Below, piece by piece: positions 1-5,310 of a stretch of DNA of 5,310 nucleotides. The stretch is taken from the NCBI GenBank assembly GCA_016870675.1, contig VGAU01000139.1:1-5310 (forward strand). Reading direction: 5' to 3'. Made by a program: the position numbers and the translations under genes. Below the pieces are notes generated by a model that had not been told where the DNA came from, made no database searches, and worked only from the letters and a program-made list of their open reading frames with translations. This stretch comes from Actinomycetota bacterium. Its GTDB lineage: Bacteria; Actinomycetota; Humimicrobiia; Humimicrobiales; Humimicrobiaceae. Each line of letters starts with the position of its first letter. Position 1 is the stretch's first letter.

Positions 1-1
1 T

Positions 2-877
2 AAAGCAGTTTTTAGTGAGGAAGTAGTATGGAACCCGGGTGCACAAAACGATCCCTCTTATCATTATCATGAAATTATGTCTATGCTGCATCGTGCTGCT
101 GCCCATATGTCTCGTGTTCAAGCTATAGGGGGAAGCTCTGCAGGAATCTATATAAATAACAGGGTGATGGGAGCTTCAATATTCCGTGGAATTCCTCCTG
201 ATCTTTTTGAAAAAAAAGTAAAAAATATTTTTTTAGATATTCAAAAAGTGTGGGGTGTTCCTTTCAAGGTGATAAATGATGGGGAAGTTGCAGCCCTGGC
301 CGGTTCTATGTCTTTGAAAAAAAATGCAGTACTGGGTATTGCTATGGGATCCAGTGAAGCGGGGGGTTATATAAATAGAAAAGGGAATATTAATCCCTGG
401 TTAAATGAGCTGGCTTTTGTACCTGTTGACTTCAACACAGAAGCACCTGTTGACGAGTGGTCAGGTGACCGGGGGTGTGGAGTCCAATATTTCTCACAGG
501 TGGCAGCTATACGGCTTGCCGAAGGAGCAGGGATTATTCTTGATGAGAAACAAACTCCTGCTGAGAAATTAAAATCTATTCAGGAACTGGTGATCAACGG
601 GGATGACCGGGCAAGAAAGGTCTTTGAAACAATTGGTTACTATTTAGGTTATGGTGTTGCTCATTATGCTCAATTTTATGAAATAGAAACTGTTTTGATC
701 TTAGGGCGGGTTACCTCCGGGGAAGGTGGTAAAATAATTCTACAAAAAGCAATGCATGTACTAAATGAAGAATTTCCAGAGCTTTCAGGTAAGATTACTC
801 TTCATCTTCCTGATGAATCCAGCAGGAGAGTAGGTCAATCTATTGCTGCGGCCAGCCTGCCTTTATTAGATGAATAA
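2..877 (+). CDS. ROK-like (ASKHA-fold) sugar kinase-family protein, 5' end cut off by window
   Basis: The reading frame is open from the left edge and gives 291 residues. The true start lies upstream, so the ATG at 77 is internal. By eye the order of motifs matches the ROK family of sugar kinases and repressors: a sugar-domain segment IGGSSAG (from about 128), NDGEVAALAG with the candidate catalytic Asp at 278-280, a phosphate-loop-like GSSEAGG (from 347), NELAF where ROK proteins have GEIGH, and an adenosine-side LILGRVTSG near the C-terminus. The N-terminal DxGGT-type phosphate-1 loop would lie off the window. The usual ROK zinc site is missing: the His of GEIGH is Phe, and CxCGxxGC is reduced to RGCGVQYF with one Cys. 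No helix-turn-helix is visible in the part seen. It lies 56 nt upstream of nagA on the same strand, so a role in amino-sugar phosphorylation or sensing is likely by context only. The fold assignment is fairly firm; substrate and activity are not. Confidence 0.72.
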   Translation, partial: KAVFSEEVVWNPGAQNDPSYHYHEIMSMLHRAAAHMSRVQAIGGSSAGIYINNRVMGASIFRGIPPDLFEKKVKNIFLDIQKVWGVPFKVINDGEVAALAGSMSLKKNAVLGIAMGSSEAGGYINRKGNINPWLNELAFVPVDFNTEAPVDEWSGDRGCGVQYFSQVAAIRLAEGAGIILDEKQTPAEKLKSIQELVINGDDRARKVFETIGYYLGYGVAHYAQFYEIETVLILGRVTSGEGGKIILQKAMHVLNEEFPELSGKITLHLPDESSRRVGQSIAAASLPLLDE

Positions 878-897
878 GGGCATAAAATATAATAAAT

Positions 898-920
898 TTG
901 TTAAATTATTTAAATAACAA
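898..920. repeat. Imperfect palindrome ahead of nagA, possible operator
   Basis: TTGTTA (898-903) and TAACAA (915-920) form 6-bp inverted arms around an 11-nt A/T core. Eight of eleven symmetric pairs match overall. Inside it lies an exact 13-nt palindrome, TTAAAT-T-ATTTAA (901-913). The right arm shares two bases with the nagA Shine-Dalgarno site, so a bound repressor or a weak RNA hairpin here could affect nagA alone. No known operator consensus is matched with confidence, and the A/T bias makes chance symmetry possible. Confidence 0.3.
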
Positions 921-926
921 GGTGAT
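919..926 (+). promoter_or_regulatory. Shine-Dalgarno site that fixes the nagA start
   Basis: AAGGTGAT matches the 3' part of the ideal Shine-Dalgarno sequence (GGAGGTGAT). It ends 7 nt before ATG 934. It makes that ATG a better start than the in-frame TTG at 898, which would place this strong site inside the coding region, or the GTG at 922, which overlaps it. Confidence 0.75.
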
Positions 927-933
927 TGATGAA

Positions 934-2127
934 ATGGTTGATAAAAATAAAAATATTATTATTTCAAATGGCACTATAATTACCCCTTTTCAATTACTTG
1001 AAGGTAAAGTTATTTTTATCCAGAACGGAAAAATTACAGCAATAGAGAACAGGGGAAACATAGCTGCCCCTGTAGAGGCAGAAGATATTGATGCCGGGGG
1101 TGGATTTGTAGTCCCCGGTTTTATTGATATACATGTGCATGGCGGCGGCGGATCTGATATTATGGATGGGAAATACGAAGCTGTAAAGCAGGTAGCTGCA
1201 ACCCATTCCCGATTCGGTACCACATCCTTTCTTCCAACTACTATGACTATGAGTAAAGATAAAATTATTGGGAGTCTTAAAAGTATTCATGAGGCGTTTA
1301 TAAAAGGAACCGGGGCTGCTGAAATTTTAGGGGTACATCTGGAAGGCCCATATATCAGTTCGGAAAAAAAGGGAGCTCAAAAAGAAGAAGATATTAAAAA
1401 TCCTTCTATTGAAGAGTTTTTAGAATTCAATCAGGCTTCTGGCAACTTAATCCGCCTTGTAACCATAGCACCGGAAATGCCTGGAGCAATAGATTTTATC
1501 CGCTGGTTGTATAAACAGAGAATTATTGCTTCGGTAGGGCATTCTAATGCAACTTACAAGCAAGTACAGGAAGGTGTCAAAGCAGGACTGACCCATGTTA
1601 CCCATACTTTTAATGCTATGAGAGGATTTAATCACCGTGAGCCGGGCATAGTAGGAGCAGCTTTATCTTCCCCAGAATTAATAGTGGAGATAATTGCTGA
1701 TGGAATACATCTACACCCTGTGGCTATGAAGATTTTAACTCAGGTTAAAGAAATAGAAAAAATAGTCCTTATTACAGATGCCATGAGAGCGGCAAGCAAA
1801 CCGGAAGGTACTTACAATCTTGGAGGCCAAGAGGTTACAGTAGTCAATGGACAAGCCCAATTAAAAGACGGGACTTTAGCCGGCAGTGTTTTAACTATGA
1901 ACAAAGCTGTATGTAATATGGTAGATAAAGTTGGAGTCTCATTGATGGAAGCAATCCAGATGGCAACCGCCAGTCCCGCGAGGTGCCTGGGAGTTGAAAG
2001 TAAAAAAGGGAGTCTGGAACCAGGTAAGGACGCTGATATAGTAATTTTAAATAAGAAGTTAAAAGTTGAGCTTACTATGGTAAAAGGCAGGGTAGTTTAC
2101 AAGAGAGAAGCGCTCAAGAATTTGTAA
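934..2127 (+). CDS. nagA: N-acetylglucosamine-6-phosphate deacetylase
   Basis: This cytoplasmic amidohydrolase converts GlcNAc-6-phosphate to glucosamine-6-phosphate and acetate, the committed step of amino-sugar use and wall recycling. From ATG 934 it has 397 residues, the usual length (B. subtilis NagA is about 396). Visible motifs: PGFIDIHVHG with the metal-binding HxH at 67-69; HLEGPY with Glu137; VGHS with His203; THVTHTFNAM with His221 and His224; ADGIHLHP at 255-262; TDAM with the catalytic Asp282; and the C-terminal sandwich strand PGKDADIVIL. E. coli NagA has Gln and Asn in place of HxH and binds one metal. The intact HxH here resembles the Bacillus-type enzyme, which can hold two metals. 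The gene follows the ROK-like gene and is probably cotranscribed with it. Its stop lies 6 bp from the convergent hepT stop. No residue expected for catalysis is missing. Confidence 0.96.
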   Translation: MVDKNKNIIISNGTIITPFQLLEGKVIFIQNGKITAIENRGNIAAPVEAEDIDAGGGFVVPGFIDIHVHGGGGSDIMDGKYEAVKQVAATHSRFGTTSFLPTTMTMSKDKIIGSLKSIHEAFIKGTGAAEILGVHLEGPYISSEKKGAQKEEDIKNPSIEEFLEFNQASGNLIRLVTIAPEMPGAIDFIRWLYKQRIIASVGHSNATYKQVQEGVKAGLTHVTHTFNAMRGFNHREPGIVGAALSSPELIVEIIADGIHLHPVAMKILTQVKEIEKIVLITDAMRAASKPEGTYNLGGQEVTVVNGQAQLKDGTLAGSVLTMNKAVCNMVDKVGVSLMEAIQMATASPARCLGVESKKGSLEPGKDADIVILNKKLKVELTMVKGRVVYKREALKNL

Positions 2128-2133
2128 AAGATT

Positions 2134-2568
2134 TTAATTTTTTCTATCTTTAATAAATTTTAATATAAAATCACAATATTTTGCATATTGCCTTATTGCA
2201 TCTTCAACCGACCTGTAAATAATTTCATCTTTAGTATCGTTGTATTCATGTACTAACCGGTTTCTCAGTCCAGCACTTGGAGCAATTTCTTTAGCAAACT
2301 CCTCAGGATAAACATCTAAAGTAGTCAGCGCATAAAAAGTATCCTCATAACCTCTAATCTTCTCGTCTCCATGACCTATTTCTGCAATGATATGTTGATT
2401 TAAATCGATTGCTCTCATAATAATCTTTTCCAGTGCTCGTTCAACTGTATACATCCTGGTAAAGTCATCTGATATTTCCTTAAAAGAGTAATGGCTCAAG
2501 CTTTCTAATTTGCTTAGCTCTTCTTGAATTAGTTTTATTTTTCTTTGAATAAAATTTTTATCAAGCAT
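2134..2568 (-). CDS. hepT: HepT-like HEPN toxin of a type VII toxin-antitoxin module (DUF86)
   Basis: This 144-residue, largely helical protein belongs to the HEPN/DUF86 family. HepT toxins act as RNases; in the Shewanella system tRNA is the target. The defining Rx4HxY motif is complete: Arg102, His107 and Tyr109 in RNRLVHEYN. An N-terminal charged helix (1-24) and helices carrying TRMYTVERALEKIIMRAIDLNQHI (38-60) fit the family's dimeric bundle. The start ATG overlaps the end of mntA by 8 nt (ATGCTTGA holds both start and stop). There is no good Shine-Dalgarno site just upstream, so translation probably depends on ribosomes finishing mntA. This would keep toxin output tied to antitoxin output. 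Tyr109 is the expected target of AMPylation by the partner MntA. Family and motif are clear; toxicity is inferred from the family. A non-toxic HEPN role is possible. Confidence 0.9.
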   Translation of the reverse strand: MLDKNFIQRKIKLIQEELSKLESLSHYSFKEISDDFTRMYTVERALEKIIMRAIDLNQHIIAEIGHGDEKIRGYEDTFYALTTLDVYPEEFAKEIAPSAGLRNRLVHEYNDTKDEIIYRSVEDAIRQYAKYCDFILKFIKDRKN

Positions 2569-2986
2569 ATTTTCTATTTAAATAATTTTGGTATTTTGAG
2601 ACCAGTAAACCCTCTAATCTGAATAAGTCTTTAGCGTCATAATAGAAGCGAAAAGCATAGGCTCTAAATTCATTATAATCAAAAAGATTTCCGTAAAGGA
2701 GTTGAGAGTATTTGGCTACCTGGTAGCAAAATAGTGGGTCAACTTTATGTAGAGATTTAATATCCAATTCTCGATTGAAGTTGTCACCAAAAATATCTTC
2801 TATATCTAAATAGATCCTGGATAATGTTTTAAAATCAATTGGATTTTTACCGAGAAAAGCAATATCCAAATCACTTCCTGGTTTAGCTTTACCTGTTACA
2901 CAAGAGCCGTGAAGCAGTATCAATTTTAGATTATATTTTCTCCCGACCTTATTAATTTTTTGTTTTTCCTGTTTAGTAAGTTTCAT
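2561..2986 (-). CDS. mntA: MntA-like minimal nucleotidyltransferase, antitoxin of HepT
   Basis: This is a 141-residue polymerase-beta-fold nucleotidyltransferase of the minimal (MNT) class. The active site is complete: Gly27-Ser28, then ten residues, then Asp39 and Asp41 (SDLD), with a third carboxylate, Asp75, in RELDIKSL. The C-terminal part (about 104-138) is a helix rich in aromatic and charged residues, typical of MntA partners. In known type VII systems MntA transfers AMP from ATP to the tyrosine of the HepT Rx4HxY motif and blocks the toxin. It is the first gene of the two-gene unit and overlaps hepT by 8 nt. AGGA (plus-strand 2992-2995) ends 5 nt before its ATG, giving a good ribosome site, unlike hepT. 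With all catalytic carboxylates kept it should be active. The family is firm; the antitoxin role rests on the pairing with hepT. Confidence 0.9.
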   Translation of the reverse strand: MKLTKQEKQKINKVGRKYNLKLILLHGSCVTGKAKPGSDLDIAFLGKNPIDFKTLSRIYLDIEDIFGDNFNRELDIKSLHKVDPLFCYQVAKYSQLLYGNLFDYNEFRAYAFRFYYDAKDLFRLEGLLVSKYQNYLNRKYA

Positions 2987-3011
2987 TTTAATCCTGCCTT
3001 ATTTTGTAATT

Positions 3012-3027
3012 TTATAATAAATTATAA
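3012..3027. promoter_or_regulatory. Perfect 7-2-7 palindrome over the likely mntA-hepT promoter -10
   Basis: TTATAAT-AA-ATTATAA is a perfect inverted repeat with 7-bp arms. Its right arm contains TATAAT on the minus strand (3026-3021), a consensus -10 box that would start transcription about 28 nt before the mntA ATG. A TTGCCT -35-like hexamer lies at 3047-3042, but the 15-bp spacer is short. The left arm gives TATAAT on the plus strand (3013-3018), without a convincing -35. Such a dyad over a -10 could be an operator for self-repression of the module. The region is nearly all A/T, so chance symmetry is a real alternative. Confidence 0.4.
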
Positions 3028-3120
3028 GTAATTTATACACAAGGCAAAAAAAATTCCTTATAGTTTTAAAATTCCCATTATTAAGATATTATTATTCAAG
3101 ATGTTTTATCAAAAAAATAC

Positions 3121-3124
3121 AGGA
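3121..3124 (+). promoter_or_regulatory. Ribosome binding site choosing the tmk start at 3134
   Basis: AGGA lies 9 nt before ATG 3134. The upstream in-frame ATG at 3101 has no comparable site and would add 11 residues ahead of the conserved start of the family. Confidence 0.5.
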
Positions 3125-3133
3125 CTAACCGGT

Positions 3134-3772
3134 ATGATAAAAAAGGGTTTATTTATAACATTTGAAGGGCTTGATGGTTCAGGGAAAACTACCCAGATAG
3201 AGCTTTTAAATAATTATCTGGAAGAGAAGGGTTTTGATGTAGTTACAACTATTGAACCAGGCGGAACTGAGATTGGCGGCAAGATTAGAAATATTCTTCT
3301 GGATAAAGGGAATCTGGACATGTCCCATAAGGCTGAAACCTTTCTCTTTTTGGCCTCCAGGGCGGAACTTGTATCAGAGGTAATAGCACCTGCCTTGAGG
3401 GAAGGAAAGATTGTGATATGTGACAGGTTTTTTGATTCAACAGTGGTATATCAGGGCATAGCCAGGGGGCTGGGGGAGAAACAGATTTTAGATATGAGCC
3501 TGTGGGCTACTGGCGGGATAGTGCCTGATATAACTTTTTTACTGTCGGTTAAAGTCAGCAGAGGCAAAAAAAGAATAGATACTGCAAGTAAAAAAAGAGA
3601 TAGGATTGAACTTGAAAAGGACAACTTTAAAAAAAAGATTTATAAAGGTTATCTGGATATTGCCAGGAAAAATAAAGACAGGTTTGTAGTTATTGATGGT
3701 GAAAAGAATATTGAAAGTATCTTTGAAGAAATAAAAAGTAAAGTTTGCGAGTATTTAAAAAATAGAAAATGA
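3134..3772 (+). CDS. tmk: Thymidylate kinase (dTMP kinase)
   Basis: Cytoplasmic enzyme that phosphorylates dTMP to dTDP with ATP, required for dTTP supply in both the de novo and salvage routes. From ATG 3134 it has 212 residues, the standard bacterial length. Visible motifs: Walker A GLDGSGKTT (12-20), directly after the FITFE strand; the dTMP-site EPGGT (41-45); FLASRAELV (72-80); the DRF(F)DST motif (97-103) that corresponds to the family DRY/DRF signature; and an Arg/Lys-rich lid ending in DRIE (143-159). The basic residues in the lid fit the type II (E. coli-like) catalytic arrangement. One oddity: the usual Arg of TREPGGT is Ile40. The gene overlaps the next one by ATGA, so the two are translationally coupled. 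The 147-nt gap to the divergent mntA must hold its promoter; TATTAT at 3087-3092 is only a weak -10 candidate. Confidence 0.96.
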   Translation: MIKKGLFITFEGLDGSGKTTQIELLNNYLEEKGFDVVTTIEPGGTEIGGKIRNILLDKGNLDMSHKAETFLFLASRAELVSEVIAPALREGKIVICDRFFDSTVVYQGIARGLGEKQILDMSLWATGGIVPDITFLLSVKVSRGKKRIDTASKKRDRIELEKDNFKKKIYKGYLDIARKNKDRFVVIDGEKNIESIFEEIKSKVCEYLKNRK

Positions 3773-4836
3773 AAATACTGGGGAATATTGATTTTTTGAC
3801 CGAAGATAATGTTAATCGGTCAAATATAATGCTGATTGCAAGAACGATAGAAAGTGACAATATTTCACATGCATATATGTTCTGTGGAAATAATATGGAG
3901 CTTCTAAGTAAACTTGCTCTGGTATTTGCTGCTTCCATAAATTGTCTTGATAACGGATGTGGAGATTGCATTATCTGCAGGAATACAAAAAGAGGTGTTT
4001 ATCCCAATATTTTAATTGTGGAACCGGAAGGAAATATATTAAGAATAGAGGAAATTGCCCGGCTGCAGAAGTTTATGAACTTGAGCTCTTATAATCCTGG
4101 GAAAAAAATATGTGTTATTAAAGAGTCCGAGCTTATGAATCAGGAAGCTGCCAACAGGCTGCTGAAGACTCTAGAAGATCCTCCTGATGATGATAGCATA
4201 TTTATATTACTTACAGAGGATATATCAATAATACTTCCCACAGTTGTATCCAGATGTCTGGTTTACAGCTGGAATTTTAAATTTGACGAAGATACACAGA
4301 GAAAAGCTGATTTTGAAGTAATGGAGAAATACCTGAATGAAGGGATTAAAAACATAATAATGCTTCAGGAGAATCAAATCAGGGCTTCTACTGCCTCTAT
4401 GGATTTAACTTTAAGACTGGTTGAAATACTTAAAAAAATGGAAGCCGGAGTTAAGACAGATCTGGAGAAGGAGTTTATTGAAATAAGAAAAAGTGATTTT
4501 GAAAAAAGTGATGTAAATAAATATATTGAGATATTAAAATCAAAACATAAGAGAAAAATAAACAAGTTTCATAATTTGGGCATAAGCAGAGTTTTTGATA
4601 TAATATCTGCCTGGCTTGAAGATATACTTGTGGTAAAATTAGGAGCCGGAGAGAAAAGCTTGAATTTTTCAAAGAATTATTTATTTATAAGTAAAAACAT
4701 TAAAAATATTAAAATAGAAAAAATTTTTAAACTGATGGAAGTAATAGAAGGAAATAGAAGTTATCTTAACTACTCTATTAATTCTGAGTTAGCCCTGGAT
4801 AATATTTTCCTTCAGTTTCAGAATATATACAGATAA
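3769..4836 (+). CDS. holB: DNA polymerase III delta-prime subunit-like protein
   Basis: Clamp-loader subunit that helps load the beta sliding clamp onto primed DNA. The 355-residue product has the RFC/AAA+ layout. HAYMF (34-38) stands where HAYLF begins the nucleotide-binding domain. A zinc module follows (Cys59, Cys64, Cys67, Cys70 in CLDNGCGDCIIC), then ANRLLKTLEDPP (128-139), a conserved signature, and LPTVVSRC (156-163), whose Arg162 would be the arginine finger of the SRC motif. The C-terminal half (about 180-355) is helical, Lys-rich and poorly conserved, as expected for the collar domain. Residues 40-47 replace every P-loop residue after the first Gly (GNNMELLS), so ATP binding is unlikely; delta-prime subunits in general do not hydrolyse ATP. 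The start ATG overlaps the tmk stop as ATGA. ricT follows after 12 nt. Identity is secure at the family level. Confidence 0.9.
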   Translation: MKILGNIDFLTEDNVNRSNIMLIARTIESDNISHAYMFCGNNMELLSKLALVFAASINCLDNGCGDCIICRNTKRGVYPNILIVEPEGNILRIEEIARLQKFMNLSSYNPGKKICVIKESELMNQEAANRLLKTLEDPPDDDSIFILLTEDISIILPTVVSRCLVYSWNFKFDEDTQRKADFEVMEKYLNEGIKNIIMLQENQIRASTASMDLTLRLVEILKKMEAGVKTDLEKEFIEIRKSDFEKSDVNKYIEILKSKHKRKINKFHNLGISRVFDIISAWLEDILVVKLGAGEKSLNFSKNYLFISKNIKNIKIEKIFKLMEVIEGNRSYLNYSINSELALDNIFLQFQNIYR

Positions 4837-4843
4837 GAGGTGA
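4837..4843 (+). promoter_or_regulatory. Strong Shine-Dalgarno site of ricT
   Basis: GAGGTGA begins directly after the holB TAA stop and ends 5 nt before ATG 4849. It is the best ribosome site in the window and fixes the start of a gene that is cut off at its other end. Confidence 0.8.
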
Positions 4844-4848
4844 AAGCT

Positions 4849-5310
4849 ATGTCTTTGATTGTAGGAATAATATTTAGAAAAAATGATACTGTTCATTACT
4901 ATGATTCTGCCGGAATTAAAATGGAAGCGGGAGATAAGGTCATATGCCATATGGGTGATGATGCCAGAGAAATTGGAGAAGTGATTGTGCCTCCGGTAGA
5001 TATCAGTGAAAGCGATGTCACCACTCCCTTAAATAGAGTCATAAGAAAAGCTACCTATTACGATCTCTCAGTTGATGAATTAAACCGGGATAAGGAAGAA
5101 AAGGGATCTAAGAAATTTAGCGAGCTGACTGAAAAATACAATCTTAAAATGAAACTGGTAAATGTGCACGTGATGTTTGATAAGAGTAAGATGATATTTT
5201 ATTTTACCTCGGAAAAAAGAGTGGATTTCAGAGAAATAGTAAAGGAACTTGCTACTCATTTTAAGATCAGGATAGAACTCAGGCAGATCGGTGTAAGGGA
5301 TGAAGCAAAG
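4849..5310 (+). CDS. ricT: RicT/YaaT-like PSP1-domain protein, 3' end cut off by window
   Basis: 154 residues are visible and the frame is still open at the right edge. B. subtilis RicT (YaaT) is about 275 residues, so roughly half is present. The N-terminal part (1-65) is a small beta-rich segment with VGIIFR and GDKVICHMGDDAREIGEVI. It is followed by a charged helix (74-98) and the start of the conserved PSP1 core: VNVHVMFDKSKMIFYFTSEKRVDFREIV (104-131) and IRIELRQIGVRDEAK (140-154), a hallmark of the family. The downstream Cys-containing part is outside the window. In B. subtilis RicT works with RicA (YmcA) and RicF (YlbF) in a complex that carries iron-sulfur clusters and influences RNase Y-dependent RNA maturation, sporulation and competence. 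Its place after tmk and holB matches a widespread gene order. Function here is inferred from the family. Confidence 0.9.
   Translation, partial: MSLIVGIIFRKNDTVHYYDSAGIKMEAGDKVICHMGDDAREIGEVIVPPVDISESDVTTPLNRVIRKATYYDLSVDELNRDKEEKGSKKFSELTEKYNLKMKLVNVHVMFDKSKMIFYFTSEKRVDFREIVKELATHFKIRIELRQIGVRDEAK

Noticed and set aside
888..893. TATAAT as an internal promoter -10 for nagA
   Set aside because: No -35 hexamer resembling TTGACA at 16-18 bp; in a gap this A/T-rich the hexamer is expected by chance, and cotranscription from upstream is simpler.
898..933. TTG 898 or GTG 922 as the nagA start
   Set aside because: Both lie before or on the Shine-Dalgarno site AAGGTGAT, which is correctly spaced for ATG 934; the 397-residue product also fits the family.
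990..1635. Antisense open frames inside nagA
   Set aside because: Their translations show no family resemblance and the plus strand carries a fully conserved enzyme.
2127..2151. Shared terminator hairpin between nagA and hepT (AAAGAT / ATCTTT)
   Set aside because: The stem is only 6 A/T-rich pairs with a 13-nt loop, lies mostly within hepT, and is too weak to call.
2995..3046. TGCCTT / AAGGCA inverted repeat flanking the mntA promoter
   Set aside because: Only 6 bp per arm with a 40-nt spacer and no further matching, so chance is sufficient.
3101..3133. ATG 3101 as the tmk start
   Set aside because: It adds 11 unconserved residues, has no ribosome site, and the family normally begins just before the FITFEG strand, as from ATG 3134.
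3690..4672. Antisense open frames across tmk and holB
   Set aside because: They are rich in Ser, Leu, Ile and Phe, as expected from the complement of Lys/Glu-rich coding sequence, and lack domains or ribosome sites.

Overview
The window comes from an AT-rich bacterial chromosome. Shine-Dalgarno sites matching AGGTGAT stand ahead of nagA and ricT, genes are tightly packed, and a thymidylate kinase / DNA polymerase III delta-prime / RicT run is present. That order is typical of Firmicutes and related low-GC lineages, including some deep-branching anaerobes. The sequence does not fix the phylum. There are no rRNA, tRNA, CRISPR or insertion-sequence signals.

Layout. (1) Positions 2-2127, plus strand: an amino-sugar pair. 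The first gene is the C-terminal part of a divergent ROK/ASKHA-fold sugar kinase-like protein, cut by the window edge. It is followed after 56 nt by nagA (N-acetylglucosamine-6-phosphate deacetylase), starting at ATG 934. (2) Positions 2134-2986, minus strand: a two-gene type VII toxin-antitoxin module, mntA (minimal nucleotidyltransferase antitoxin) then hepT (HEPN toxin), overlapping by 8 nt and ending 6 bp from the nagA stop. (3) Positions 3134-5310, plus strand: tmk, a holB-like gene overlapping tmk by ATGA, then ricT (PSP1 domain), which runs off the right edge.

How the genes work together. NagA removes the acetyl group from GlcNAc-6-phosphate to give glucosamine-6-phosphate for glycolysis or wall recycling. 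The ROK-like neighbour may phosphorylate or sense a related sugar, but it lacks the usual ROK zinc site, so its substrate is open. MntA is expected to silence HepT by AMPylating the tyrosine of the HepT Rx4HxY motif. Tmk makes dTDP for DNA synthesis and the delta-prime protein is a clamp-loader subunit. RicT belongs to the Ric (YaaT/YlbF/YmcA) complex that affects RNA processing in Bacillus subtilis.

The window contains no clearly new system. The points most worth a second look are the ROK-like protein without a zinc site, the delta-prime subunit with an erased P-loop, the MntA-HepT module wedged between housekeeping genes, and two palindromic sites in the regulatory gaps. All gene boundaries, residue numbers and motif alignments were made by eye.
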